Source: Pseudopedobacter sp.
Lineage (GTDB): Bacteria > Bacteroidota > Bacteroidia > Sphingobacteriales > Sphingobacteriaceae
Length of the DNA stretch: 64,000 nt
Direction of reading: 5' to 3'
Assembly (NCBI GenBank): GCA_014378105.1
Contig: JACMOI010000010.1
Span: forward strand, 57,584 to 121,583
A program made the position numbers and the translations under genes. The notes under the pieces are model-generated. The model was given only the letters and a program-made list of their open reading frames with translations, had not been told where the DNA came from and did not search any database. Below, piece after piece: positions 47,544 through 56,032 of this stretch. Every line of letters begins with the position of its first letter. Position 1 is the stretch's first letter.

Positions 47544-48080
47544 TTGAAATCGTTAAAGCAATATTCAATTCCCTTCACTGGGTTAAAGATAGGGCAGCAT
47601 CAATTTAGTTTTGAAGCTGACGGGACCTTCTTCGATAATTTTGAGTATTCTTTGGTAAAGAATGGTATACTGAAAATTGACCTTGTTTTAGATAAGCAAG
47701 AAACCTTAATGGTTCTTAACTTTCATATAAAGGGCAATATTCAACTAAGTTGCGATCGTTGTTTAGCTGATTTTCCACATCAGATAGACACACAAGATAA
47801 GTTGATTGCTAAATTTTCTGAAAGTGAAGATTTAGAAGAAAGCGAAGAAGTAATGGTGTTGAGTAAGAATGATATAGAGGTTGATACTTCGGGATTTATT
47901 TATGAAATGATTAACCTGGCAGCACCATATATTAATTTATGTGAGAATCCAGGAGAAACAACTTCTTGTGATAAAGAAATGCTTTTAAAATTAAAGGAGT
48001 TTTCTTTAGACAATGAAGAAGAAAATAATGAAAGTAATGACCCTCGTTGGGACGCATTAAAGAGTATAAAGAAAAATTAA
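47544..48080 (+). CDS. DUF177 / YceD family protein
   Basis: 178 aa, with a TTG start (MKSLKQYSIPFTGLKIGQHQF); no in-frame ATG fits better. The DUF177 core shows IQLSCDRCLADFPHQI near residue 70 and a second Cys pair region NLCENPGETTSCDKEM. YceD proteins are encoded before rpmF in most bacteria and have been linked to 23S rRNA maturation in plants and bacteria. It lies 12 bp before rpmF, consistent with that pattern. Confidence 0.92.
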   Translation: MKSLKQYSIPFTGLKIGQHQFSFEADGTFFDNFEYSLVKNGILKIDLVLDKQETLMVLNFHIKGNIQLSCDRCLADFPHQIDTQDKLIAKFSESEDLEESEEVMVLSKNDIEVDTSGFIYEMINLAAPYINLCENPGETTSCDKEMLLKLKEFSLDNEEENNESNDPRWDALKSIKKN

Positions 48081-48092
48081 AAATAGGAAAAA

Positions 48093-48284
48093 ATGGCACA
48101 TCCAAAACGAAAAATTTCTAAATCTAGAAGAGATAAAAGAAGAACTCACTATAAAGCTGAAGCTCCATCATTATGGATTGATAAGGAAACTGGCGCAGTT
48201 CACTTACCACACAGAGCGTATAATGTTGATGGAAATCTTTATTTCAAAGGAAAATTATTAATAGAGAATACCTCTATTGCTTAA
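48093..48284 (+). CDS. rpmF: 50S ribosomal protein L32
   Basis: 63 aa, basic: [25 protein letters not shown] is the L32 N-terminus. The two Cys pairs of the zinc form are absent, so this is the zinc-independent type ([20 protein letters not shown]). It is co-transcribed with yceD and followed by a hairpin terminator that partly separates it from plsX. Confidence 0.96.
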   Translation: MAHPKRKISKSRRDKRRTHYKAEAPSLWIDKETGAVHLPHRAYNVDGNLYFKGKLLIENTSIA

Positions 48285-48303
48285 AGAAATAAAAAATGAA
48301 AAA

Positions 48304-48357
48304 AACCCTTGTACAGGACATTCAATTAAAAAATGAATAAATGTGCAAGGGTTCTTT
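48304..48357 (+). terminator. Hairpin terminator between rpmF and plsX
   Basis: AACCCTTGTACA (48304-48315) pairs with TGTGCAAGGGTT (48342-48353), one G-T pair, followed by CTTTATT. The 26-nt loop is long; it may attenuate rather than stop read-through into plsX. Confidence 0.6.
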
Positions 48358-48424
48358 ATTGTCTTATAAATCAAAGTGTTGTATCTTTTGATTTAATTCT
48401 CATCAAAAGCGAATCCATAACTAA

Positions 48425-49366
48425 ATGAAAATTGGCTTAGACATCATGGGTGGAGATTATGCTCCAAATGCAACTGTTTTAGGAGCAATAGCAGCGTATC
48501 CACACCTAAAAGAAAACCAGCATATGGTGTTATTTGGCAATAAAGATCAAATTACTCCTATATTAAAAGAACAAAATTTTAATCCTGATTTTTTCGAGTA
48601 TGTTGATACAACAGAAGTGATCGGGATGGGCGAGCATCCAACAAAAGCCATTGTTCAAAAACCAAACTCAAGTATTGCAGTAGGGTTTCAATATTTAAAG
48701 GAAGAGAAAATCAATTCATTTGCATCAGCTGGAAATACTGGTGCAATGTTAGTGGGTTCTTTATTTAGTGTAAAGGCTATTTCAGGTGTAGCTCGCCCAG
48801 CTATTTCTGCCATCATTCCAAAATCAAAGGGTGGGTTTTCAATTTTGTTAGATGCAGGAGCTAATGCAGACTGTAAGCCTGAAAATTTGGTGCAGTTTAG
48901 CATTATGGGAAGTTTATATGCAAAATATGTTTATCAAGTGGAGAATCCAAAAGTGGGCATGATGAATATTGGAGAGGAAGAAGAAAAAGGAAATCTTTTA
49001 ACGCAGGCTAGTTATCCTTTATTAAAGGAAAATAGTAATATTAACTTTATCGGAAATATTGAGGGAAGAGATTTATTTAATGAAAAAGCAGATGTGATTG
49101 TTTGTGACGGTTTTACTGGAAATGTAATACTCAAATTAGCCGAATCATTTTATGTTTTAACATTAAAGAAAGGGATGGAAGATGAGTTTTTTGATCGATT
49201 TAATTACGAACAATATGGTGGAAGTCCAATTTTAGGAGTAAATGCTCCCGTAATTATTGGACATGGCATATCCAGTCCAGAGGCCATCAAAAATATGATG
49301 TTATTGTCTAGAGACATGGTAGAAACCAAAATAGTTGAAAAGTTTAAAACAGCTTTCAATTCATAA
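48425..49366 (+). CDS. plsX: Phosphate acyltransferase PlsX
   Basis: Converts acyl-ACP to acyl-phosphate for phospholipid synthesis by PlsY. 313 aa. Motifs: KIGLDIMGGDYAPNATV at the start, MGEHPTKAIVQKPNSSIAVG near residue 60, FASAGNTGAMLVGSLF near 99 and VIVCDGFTGNVILKLAESF near 219. It lies 12 bp before fabH in the classic plsX-fabH arrangement. Confidence 0.96.
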   Translation: MKIGLDIMGGDYAPNATVLGAIAAYPHLKENQHMVLFGNKDQITPILKEQNFNPDFFEYVDTTEVIGMGEHPTKAIVQKPNSSIAVGFQYLKEEKINSFASAGNTGAMLVGSLFSVKAISGVARPAISAIIPKSKGGFSILLDAGANADCKPENLVQFSIMGSLYAKYVYQVENPKVGMMNIGEEEEKGNLLTQASYPLLKENSNINFIGNIEGRDLFNEKADVIVCDGFTGNVILKLAESFYVLTLKKGMEDEFFDRFNYEQYGGSPILGVNAPVIIGHGISSPEAIKNMMLLSRDMVETKIVEKFKTAFNS

Positions 49367-49378
49367 CAAGTCGAAATT

Positions 49379-50368
49379 ATGAGTAAAATTCATGCTGCTA
49401 TAACAGCTGTAAATGGTTATGTTCCTGATTATATTTTAACCAATCAGGAGTTAGAAACCATGGTTGACACAAACGACGAGTGGATTACCTCCCGAACAGG
49501 AATTAAAGAAAGAAGAATTTTAAAAGGAGAAGGATTAGGAGTAACAGATTTGGCAGTTCCTGCTGTTGAAGGATTGTTAAAGAAAAGAGGAATTAGAGCA
49601 GATGAAATTGATTTGATTATCTTTTGTACCATTACTCCAGATATGCCTTTTCCAGCATCAGCAAATATATTAGCAGATAAGATTGGTGCAAAAAACGCGT
49701 GGGGATATGATTTAGTAGCCGCATGTTCAGGTTTTATTTTTGGTTTGGCAACTGGCGCTCAATTTATAGAATCTGGTAAGCATAAAAAAGTATTGGTAGT
49801 TGCTGGAGATAAAATGTCATCAATTATCAATTACGAAGACAGAGTAACTTGTATCATATTTGGTGATGGTTGTGGGGCTGCGCTTTTAGAACCCAATGTT
49901 GACGGATATGGAATTATTGATTCTATATTGAAAAGCGATGGTTCTGGCAAAGTTTTTTTACATCAAAAAGCTGGAGGGTCTATGCGTCCAGCATCCCACG
50001 CAACAGTTGATGCCAATGAACATGCAGTTTTTCAGGAAGGACAAGCTGTTTTTAAGTTTGCAGTAACTAATATGGCAGATGTTGCAGCTGAAATAATGGA
50101 AAAAAATGATCTTACAGCAGAAGATGTAGACTGGTTAGTCCCTCACCAAGCTAATAAAAGGATTATTGATGCTACAGCGAATAGAATGGGTGTTGGATCA
50201 GATAAAGTGATGATCAACATTGAAAAATATGGAAATACTACAAACGGAACAATTCCATTATTGCTTTGGGAATGGGAAAATAAACTTAAAAAAGGAGATA
50301 ATTTAGTTTTAGCTGCTTTTGGAGGTGGATTTACATGGGGTTCCATTTACCTTAAATGGGCATATTAG
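49379..50368 (+). CDS. fabH: 3-oxoacyl-ACP synthase III (KASIII)
   Basis: Starts fatty-acid chains by condensing acyl-CoA with malonyl-ACP. 329 aa. The Cys-His-Asn triad is visible: Cys in DLVAACSGFIFGLATG near residue 115, His in WLVPHQANKRIIDA near 256 and Asn in KYGNTTNGTIPLLL near 286. N-terminal DEWITSRTGIKERRI is typical. It is followed by accB after 70 bp, so plsX-fabH-accB-accC likely form a fatty-acid initiation operon. Confidence 0.96.
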   Translation: MSKIHAAITAVNGYVPDYILTNQELETMVDTNDEWITSRTGIKERRILKGEGLGVTDLAVPAVEGLLKKRGIRADEIDLIIFCTITPDMPFPASANILADKIGAKNAWGYDLVAACSGFIFGLATGAQFIESGKHKKVLVVAGDKMSSIINYEDRVTCIIFGDGCGAALLEPNVDGYGIIDSILKSDGSGKVFLHQKAGGSMRPASHATVDANEHAVFQEGQAVFKFAVTNMADVAAEIMEKNDLTAEDVDWLVPHQANKRIIDATANRMGVGSDKVMINIEKYGNTTNGTIPLLLWEWENKLKKGDNLVLAAFGGGFTWGSIYLKWAY

Positions 50369-50438
50369 CAGATTTGTATTTGCAGATAATTGCTATATTA
50401 GTTATCTAAATTAATCACACACTTAAAAACCTATATCA

Positions 50439-50918
50439 ATGGGAATGGATATTAAACAAATTCAAGATCTGATTAAATTTGTATCAAAATCAGGCGTGAA
50501 CGAAGTATCAATTGAAGAACAAGACTTTAAAATCACAATAAAAACAAATCCAGAGCCAACATACGTAACGGCTACGGCTCCTACTCAAGTACAACCAGTT
50601 CCAGCGCCAGCACCAGTTGCCGCTGTTCCAAATGCAGCAGCTTTAATAGCCAGTTCGCCAGCTCCAGATGATTCGAAATATATTACTATAAAGTCTCCAA
50701 TGATTGGGACTTTCTATCGTTCATCAACACCAGAAAAACCAAGTTTTGTAAATGTTGGTGATGAGATTGCTGAGGGTCAGGTTTTATGTATCATTGAAGC
50801 CATGAAGCTGTTTAATGAAATTGAATCTGAGGTTTCCGGTAAAATTGTAAAGGTTTTAACAGATAATTCTCAACCAGTAGAATATGATCAGCCTTTATTT
50901 TTGGTTGAACCTGCATAG
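50439..50918 (+). CDS. accB: Biotin carboxyl carrier protein of acetyl-CoA carboxylase
   Basis: 159 aa. The N-terminal [33 protein letters not shown] is typical of AccB (the start could also be the second Met). An Ala/Pro/Val-rich flexible linker ([21 protein letters not shown]) leads to the biotinyl domain (about 80-158) with the biotinylated Lys in [15 protein letters not shown] near residue 122. It carries the carboxyl group between AccC and AccDA. Confidence 0.97.
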   Translation: MGMDIKQIQDLIKFVSKSGVNEVSIEEQDFKITIKTNPEPTYVTATAPTQVQPVPAPAPVAAVPNAAALIASSPAPDDSKYITIKSPMIGTFYRSSTPEKPSFVNVGDEIAEGQVLCIIEAMKLFNEIESEVSGKIVKVLTDNSQPVEYDQPLFLVEPA

Positions 50919-50942
50919 TCAATTTGTCAATAAGAAGATGAA

Positions 50943-50963
50943 TCAATTTGTTGATCAAATTGA
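50943..50963. other. Small perfect hairpin in the accB-accC gap
   Basis: TCAATTTG-TTGAT-CAAATTGA is a perfect 8-bp inverted repeat without a T-tract. The 84-bp gap is also filled with repeats of the word ATCAAATT. It could stabilise or process the transcript; no function is shown. Confidence 0.45.
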
Positions 50964-51002
50964 AAAATGATCAAATTATCAAATCGTCAAATTGTATAGA
51001 AA

Positions 51003-52349
51003 ATGTTCAAGAAAATATTAATTGCAAATAGAGGAGAGATTGCCTTACGGATTATCCGTACTTGTAAAGAGATGGGGATTAAAACGGTTGCAGTTTACTC
51101 AACAGCTGACAGAGAAAGTTTACACGTTCGATTTGCTGATGAGGCGGTATGCATAGGTCCTCCACCAAGTAAGGATTCTTATTTAAACATCCCAAATATT
51201 ATTTCGGCTGCCGAATTAACGAATGCGGATGCCATTCACCCTGGTTATGGATTCTTGTCAGAGAATGCAAAATTCTCGGCGATTTGTGAGGAATATGGAA
51301 TTAAGTTTATAGGTGCCACAGCAGATCAAATTAATAGTATGGGCGATAAAGCATCTGCCAAAGATACGATGAAAGCCGCTGGAGTGCCCACAATTCCAGG
51401 CTCAGAGGGGTTATTAAAAGATGTTAAACAAGGGATTGAAATTGCTAATAAAATCGGCTATCCTGTAATATTAAAAGCCACAGCTGGTGGTGGAGGTAGA
51501 GGAATGCGCCAAGTTTGGAAAGATGGAGATTTTGAAGACGCCTGGAATTCAGCTCGTCAAGAATCTGCAGCAGCATTCGGAAATGATGGAATGTATTTAG
51601 AAAAATATATTGAAGATCCTCGCCACATCGAAATCCAAGTTATTGGAGATCAGTTTGGAAAAGTTTGTCACCTTTCTGAAAGAGACTGTTCAATTCAACG
51701 TCGTCACCAAAAATTAGTAGAAGAGGCACCCTCACCTTTTATGACTCCAGACTTAAGAGAAAGAATGGGCGCAGCAGCAATTAAAGGTGCTACTGCAGTA
51801 AAATATGAAGGTGCAGGAACCGTAGAGTTTTTGGTTGATAAACATCGAAACTTCTACTTTATGGAAATGAATACGCGTATCCAAGTAGAACATCCTGTAA
51901 CAGAAGAAGTAATTAACTTTGATTTAATCAAAGAGCAAATCAAAGTGGCATCTGGAATTCCTATATCAGGAAAATCATATACACCAGAAATGCATGCGAT
52001 AGAATGCCGCATCAACGCAGAAGATCCATACAATAATTTCAGACCATCACCCGGAAAAATTACTCATTTTCATTCGCCGGGTGGTCATGGAGTTAGAGTA
52101 GATACGCATGTTTATGCGGGATATAATGTTCCACCAAATTATGATTCGATGATTGCGAAACTAATTTGCGTGGCTCAAACACGCGATGAGGCATTATGCA
52201 CTATGGAAAGAGCATTAAGCGAATTTGTAATTGAAGGAATTAAAACTACAATTCCTTTTCACCTGAAATTATTACAGGATCCAAACTTTAGAGCGGGTAA
52301 CTTTACCACTAAATTTATGGAATCATTTGAAATCGGTTCTGAAGAATAA
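51003..52349 (+). CDS. accC: Biotin carboxylase subunit of acetyl-CoA carboxylase
   Basis: ATP- and bicarbonate-dependent carboxylation of the biotin on AccB. 448 aa. ATP-grasp features: N-terminal [37 protein letters not shown] near residue 80, the glycine-rich loop [12 protein letters not shown] near 160, [20 protein letters not shown] near 228 and [16 protein letters not shown] near 284. It pairs with accB; accA and accD are not in this window. A strong terminator follows. Confidence 0.97.
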   Translation: MFKKILIANRGEIALRIIRTCKEMGIKTVAVYSTADRESLHVRFADEAVCIGPPPSKDSYLNIPNIISAAELTNADAIHPGYGFLSENAKFSAICEEYGIKFIGATADQINSMGDKASAKDTMKAAGVPTIPGSEGLLKDVKQGIEIANKIGYPVILKATAGGGGRGMRQVWKDGDFEDAWNSARQESAAAFGNDGMYLEKYIEDPRHIEIQVIGDQFGKVCHLSERDCSIQRRHQKLVEEAPSPFMTPDLRERMGAAAIKGATAVKYEGAGTVEFLVDKHRNFYFMEMNTRIQVEHPVTEEVINFDLIKEQIKVASGIPISGKSYTPEMHAIECRINAEDPYNNFRPSPGKITHFHSPGGHGVRVDTHVYAGYNVPPNYDSMIAKLICVAQTRDEALCTMERALSEFVIEGIKTTIPFHLKLLQDPNFRAGNFTTKFMESFEIGSEE

Positions 52350-52367
52350 ATAAATGTGATGATCAAC

Positions 52368-52404
52368 AAAAATACCATTTTGATAAATTCAAAATGGTAT
52401 TTTT
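52368..52404 (+). terminator. Strong terminator after accC
   Basis: AAAAATACCATTTTGA-TAAAT-TCAAAATGGTATTTTT is a perfect 16-bp stem ending in five T residues, 19 bp past the accC stop and before tatC. Confidence 0.95.
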
Positions 52405-52422
52405 GTATCAATAGTATTAAGG

Positions 52423-53301
52423 ATGAGCAAATCAAGAAAAACAGATTTAGTTGAGTCGGTAAAGAATAAAGGTAAAAGTCTAGAGGCCGAGATGTCTTTT
52501 TTCGATCACTTAGCCGCATTAAGAATTCATCTTGTTAGGGCATCCATTGCGGTGGTTGTATTTACAATCGTTTGTTTTTATTACTACGATTTCCTATTTG
52601 ATACCATTATCATGGGTCCACATAAGCCTACTTTTTGGACTTATCGAAAGATGTGTGAAATAGGAGCTTATTTTAATATGGGTCCAGGATTTTGTATTAC
52701 CAATATTCCAGGAAAAATTATCAATACCGAAATGGCAGGGCAATTTACATTGCAAATAAACTCTGCTTTGATGACTGGTGTTATTCTTGGGTTCCCTTAT
52801 TTACTATGGGAAGTTTGGCTATTTGTAAAACCCGCTTTAAAGGATAATGAACGCAAATCAGCTAGCGGATTTGTCTTTTATGCGAGCATGCTTTTTATCA
52901 TTGGCTTGCTTTTCGGTTATTTTATCGTTGCCCCACTTTCTGTAAATTTCTTATCTAACTACTCAATCAGTCCTGACGTAGAAAATACGATAACAATCGA
53001 TTCATATTTCTCTTCAGTAGCTACTTTAACGCTTTGTACTGGTGCCGTATTCGAATTACCGATCGTTATTTATATTCTTTCTCGTTTAGGTATCATGACG
53101 CCTAAATTCATGAAAGAAAAACGTAGATATGCAGTTATCATAATTTTAGTGATTGCAGCGATTGTTACGCCTACGCCAGATATTCCAACCATGCTAACGG
53201 TGAGTTTTCCTTTATTTTTATTGTATGAGGTCAGTATTGCTGTTTCTGGAAGAGTTCAAAAAAAGAAGTTGAAAGCCGAGAAGGCATTTTTTAATAATTA
53301 A
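52423..53301 (+). CDS. tatC: Twin-arginine translocase subunit TatC
   Basis: Inner-membrane receptor for Tat signal peptides. 292 aa with six membrane segments. Conserved segments: EMSFFDHLAALRIHLVRASIAVVVF near residue 23, the cytoplasmic-loop FPYLLWEVWLFVKPALKDNERKSA near 125, and GAVFELPIVIYILSRLGI near 207. The first periplasmic loop is longer than in E. coli (about residues 60-105), as usual in Bacteroidota. tatA is not adjacent. It begins 18 bp after the accC terminator, so it has its own promoter or depends on read-through. Confidence 0.95.
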   Translation: MSKSRKTDLVESVKNKGKSLEAEMSFFDHLAALRIHLVRASIAVVVFTIVCFYYYDFLFDTIIMGPHKPTFWTYRKMCEIGAYFNMGPGFCITNIPGKIINTEMAGQFTLQINSALMTGVILGFPYLLWEVWLFVKPALKDNERKSASGFVFYASMLFIIGLLFGYFIVAPLSVNFLSNYSISPDVENTITIDSYFSSVATLTLCTGAVFELPIVIYILSRLGIMTPKFMKEKRRYAVIIILVIAAIVTPTPDIPTMLTVSFPLFLLYEVSIAVSGRVQKKKLKAEKAFFNN

Positions 53302-53318
53302 TATCAAATAGAATAATT

Positions 53319-53406
53319 AGGGCGTTTAGGCGGGCTTTTCGCTCTTACTGTCCCGATAGCTATCGGGAGCATTAATCACTAGATAGGTATTCGCTGCAAT
53401 CCCTAA
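53319..53406 (+). repeat. Palindromic intergenic repeat, copy 3 (downstream of tatC)
   Basis: Begins AGGGCGTTTAGGCGGGCTTTTCGCTCTTA, contains the exact 16-mer CCCGATAGCTATCGGG (53352-53367) found in copy 1, and ends GCAATCCCTAA. It has the same layout as copies 1 and 2, 50 kb away. Non-coding. Confidence 0.7.
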
Positions 53407-53411
53407 ATCAT

Positions 53412-53446
53412 AAAAAAAGCTGGAGTTTAATTACCTCAGCTTTTTA
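53412..53446 (-). terminator. Terminator overlapping the end of the MazG-like gene
   Basis: On the minus strand, AAAAAGCTG-AGGTAATTAAACTC-CAGCTTTTTTT is a 9-bp stem plus T-run. The stop codon of the MazG-like gene (53431-53433) lies in the loop, so the coding end and terminator are fused. On the plus strand it could also stop tatC transcripts. Confidence 0.75.
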
Positions 53447-53757
53447 TTGTTTTGATGTCTGGTTGCATCACGAATGCTTTTCTTTTCTAAATTCTTTTCT
53501 AAAGCATCAGTGAGATCAATTCCAGTTTGGTTAGCTAGACAGATTAGGACAAAAAGGACATCAGCCATTTCATCTGCCAGATTCACCGCTTCATCAGACT
53601 GTTTAAATGACTGTTCCCCGTATTTACGAGCCATTATTCTTGCTACCTCACCTACTTCTTCCATTAAAATGGCAGTATTGGTGAGCTCGTTAAAATAACG
53701 GACTCCAGTAGTTTTTATCCATTCATCAACTATTTTTTGGGCTTGTTGTATGGTCAT
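53431..53757 (-). CDS. MazG-like nucleotide pyrophosphohydrolase
   Basis: 108 aa. The MazG-like fold carries two metal-binding acidic helices: EEVGEVARIMARKYGEQSF near residue 31 (E-x2-E) and NLADEMADVLFVLICLANQTG near 59 (E-x2-D). It probably hydrolyses non-canonical or excess (d)NTPs to monophosphates. It is followed on the same strand by nothing but the palindromic repeat. Upstream is the GxxExxY gene, 57 bp away. Confidence 0.93.
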   Translation of the reverse strand: MTIQQAQKIVDEWIKTTGVRYFNELTNTAILMEEVGEVARIMARKYGEQSFKQSDEAVNLADEMADVLFVLICLANQTGIDLTDALEKNLEKKSIRDATRHQNNKKLR

Positions 53758-53814
53758 GATTTTTTATTTGATACGAATTAATTGAATTTCACGAATGCTT
53801 ATCTCATGGATATA

Positions 53815-54189
53815 TTAAAATATAATTCGTTTATATTCTAAAGAAGAATTTCCGAAATTAATGATGATACCTAGTTTTAAACCGGAAGCTTTTAGGTATT
53901 GTATAGTTTGTGCTATAAAGAGATTAATGATTTCTTTGCATGATTTTAATTCTATGATAATACTTTCATCAATTACAAAGTCAGCGACAAAATGATGTTT
54001 TAAAGTAACCCCTTCATAAATTACTTCATATTTCTTTTCTTTTTCGAAGGGTATATTTTTATTCTTTAACTCTACTTCTAACGCATCTTGATAAATTACT
54101 TCCTTGTAGCCAGGGCCTAAAGCGCTATGAATTTTCATACATGCACCTACAATTTCATAAGATTCTCTCTTAAATAAGATTTCAGTCAT
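53815..54189 (-). CDS. GxxExxY protein
   Basis: 124 aa. The naming motif is seen in GPGYKEVIYQDALEVEL (G-Y-K-E-V-I-Y near residue 28), followed by VTLKHHFVADFVIDESIIIELKSCKEI near 66 and YLKASGLKLGIIINFGNSSLEYKRIIF at the end. The D-x-n-E-x-K arrangement (DFVIDESIIIELK) is that of a PD-(D/E)xK nuclease-like core, though no biochemical role is known. The family is scattered in Bacteroidota and often near repeats. It lies between the MazG-like gene and dtd, all on the minus strand. Confidence 0.88.
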   Translation of the reverse strand: MTEILFKRESYEIVGACMKIHSALGPGYKEVIYQDALEVELKNKNIPFEKEKKYEVIYEGVTLKHHFVADFVIDESIIIELKSCKEIINLFIAQTIQYLKASGLKLGIIINFGNSSLEYKRIIF

Positions 54190-54263
54190 TGTTGAACTAA
54201 AATTAAATATACTTCATGTTTTCCATAAGACAAGAATTCGTATAATTCGAAAAATTCGTGTCC

Positions 54264-54716
54264 TTACTCTTTATTCTTAGTGTCTATCACAATCGTAACC
54301 GGCCCATCATTCACTAAACTCACCTTCATATCGGAACCGAATATTCCTGTTTCGATTTTGTTTCCTGTCAGTTTCTCCAATTCTAAAATCAATTTTTCAT
54401 AGAGCGGAATTGCCTTGTCTGGTTTTGCTGCCCTGATAAAAGATGGGCGGTTTCCTTTTTTAGTTTGTGCAAATAAAGTGAATTGGGATATCAATAAGAC
54501 ACGACCATCAATGTCTGCTAATGACTTGTTCATCAAATCATTTTCATCACTAAAAACTCGCATGTTAGCGATTTTCTGCGACAACCAAACCAAATCTTGA
54601 TCCGTATCTTCATCTTCGATACCTAATAAAACTAAAAAGCCTTGATCAATTGAACCTGTTATTTCTCCATTTACTTTACAAGATGCTTCAGAAACTCTTT
54701 GTAATACTGCTCTCAT
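54264..54716 (-). CDS. dtd: D-aminoacyl-tRNA deacylase
   Basis: Hydrolyses D-aminoacyl-tRNA and mischarged Gly-tRNA-Ala. 150 aa. Family motifs: MRAVLQRVSEASCKVNGEI at the start, ISQFTLFAQTKKGNRPSF (S-Q-F-T-L, near residue 77) and LVNDGPVTIVIDT (N-x-G-P-V-T, near 133), which form the cross-subunit active site. It precedes the GxxExxY and MazG-like genes on the same strand. Confidence 0.96.
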   Translation of the reverse strand: MRAVLQRVSEASCKVNGEITGSIDQGFLVLLGIEDEDTDQDLVWLSQKIANMRVFSDENDLMNKSLADIDGRVLLISQFTLFAQTKKGNRPSFIRAAKPDKAIPLYEKLILELEKLTGNKIETGIFGSDMKVSLVNDGPVTIVIDTKNKE

Positions 54717-54813
54717 TATAGTTTGTTAAATGGTTGGTTTATTAGTTTGTTAGGATTATAGTGGGATTAAAAATTATATTTATTTTGTCTTTTCTCTTGG
54801 TTCTTGAGTCTTA

Positions 54814-55734
54814 TCATGCCCTTGTATCATTCCCGAAATAAATACTTTGATAGCTATCGTAACGGGTAGGCTCTATTTCTCCTTCTTCTAAGCCTTTCAA
54901 TACCGCACAACCAGGCTCGTTGACGTGAACGCAATTATTAAATCGACATTGATTCATCAAGGCTCTCATCTCCGGAAAAAAATGTCCCAGTTCATGTTTT
55001 TCTATGTCTGCAATACCCATTTCTCGAATCCCAGGAGTATCAATTAATTTTCCGCCAAAAGGCAATTCAAATAATTCAGCAAAAGTAGTGGTGTGTTTTC
55101 CCATATCGCTCCAATTAGAGATTTTGCCGGTTCTTAATTCTTTTCCAGGAATTAATCTGTTGATGAGACTGGATTTTCCTACTCCAGAATGGCCAGAGAA
55201 CAAAGTGGTTTTATCTTTTAATTCCGATTCTAAATCTTCAATGTTAAGACCTTTTATTGCGGAAACAGCATAGCATGGGTAGCCAATACTTTCGTATAAA
55301 TCCATCCAGTTGGCTAAAATCTCCAAACCTTCTTCATTGAATAAATCCAACTTATTGAACACTAAAATAGCGGGAATACCATAAGCTTCTGCGGTAACGA
55401 GAAATCGGTCTATGAAACCCAACGAAGTACGTGGGGAAGCTAAAGTAACCACTAAACAAGCTAAATCTAAATTGGCGCCAATAATTTGAACTTGTTTAGA
55501 AAGGTTGATGGACTTACGGATGATGTAGTTTCTACGATCATGTACTTTAGAAATTACTGCAGTATCTTGGTCGGGTTCTAGTTCAAAATCAACTCGGTCG
55601 CCTACGGCGACAGGGTTTGTACTCACCAGACCTTTCATCCGGAGTTTACCTTTTATTCTGCACTCGTAATATTTTTCGTTGTCGCCTAAAACGGTGTACC
55701 AACTGCCTGTAGATTTTATAACTAGTCCCTGCAT
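54814..55734 (-). CDS. rsgA: Ribosome small-subunit-dependent GTPase RsgA
   Basis: Circularly permuted GTPase that checks 30S maturation. 306 aa. Order: an OB-fold (residues 1-70), G4 VFNKLDLF near 123, G1 FSGHSGVGKSSLINRL near 179, G3 KLIDTPGIREMG near 228, and a C-terminal zinc site CRFNNCVHVNEPGC near 263. The permuted motif order (G4 before G1) is diagnostic. It lies about 100 bp upstream of dtd. Confidence 0.97.
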   Translation of the reverse strand: MQGLVIKSTGSWYTVLGDNEKYYECRIKGKLRMKGLVSTNPVAVGDRVDFELEPDQDTAVISKVHDRRNYIIRKSINLSKQVQIIGANLDLACLVVTLASPRTSLGFIDRFLVTAEAYGIPAILVFNKLDLFNEEGLEILANWMDLYESIGYPCYAVSAIKGLNIEDLESELKDKTTLFSGHSGVGKSSLINRLIPGKELRTGKISNWSDMGKHTTTFAELFELPFGGKLIDTPGIREMGIADIEKHELGHFFPEMRALMNQCRFNNCVHVNEPGCAVLKGLEEGEIEPTRYDSYQSIYFGNDTRA

Positions 55735-56032
55735 CTATAATGTAAAGGTAATTATTATGCTGATTTTGTCATTCAGAATTTATTTCGGATTCTATATTTG
55801 CAATTTGGATAAATCTGTTGATAGTTTTGAGTTGCTATGCATGTCTATGGGCTGTTAAAATAAATTCAGTATGACAAACATTAATGAGGAAACTATTAAA
55901 TAGCTCCTTAAATTATAAGCTTGGATTGTTGATGAAAAATAGATGCTATACTTAAATAGAGTCACTTTTGGAATCTTAATCTTAGACAGACAAACTATTA
56001 AGGGTCTCATAACGAGAATAGTTTGCTTTACT
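55735..56032. other. Intergenic region carrying a MITE-like inverted repeat
   Basis: About 300 bp between rsgA and the histidine kinase, which are on the same strand. No ORF was seen. It contains the element at 55765-55878. Confidence 0.5.
55765..55878. repeat. 114-bp element with imperfect 21-bp terminal inverted repeats
   Basis: TTTGTCATTCAGAATTTATTT at the left and AAATAAATTCAGTATGACAAA at the right match as inverted repeats at 17 of 21 positions. The ends (TTGTCATTC and ATGACAA) match, from memory, a common short repeat of Pedobacter/Sphingobacterium-type genomes. Non-coding and single-copy in this window. Confidence 0.6.

Noticed and set aside
50919-51002. Repeated ATCAAATT words as a mini CRISPR or iteron array
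   Set aside because: Units are irregular, too short and without spacers of constant length; low-complexity intergenic DNA with one hairpin.
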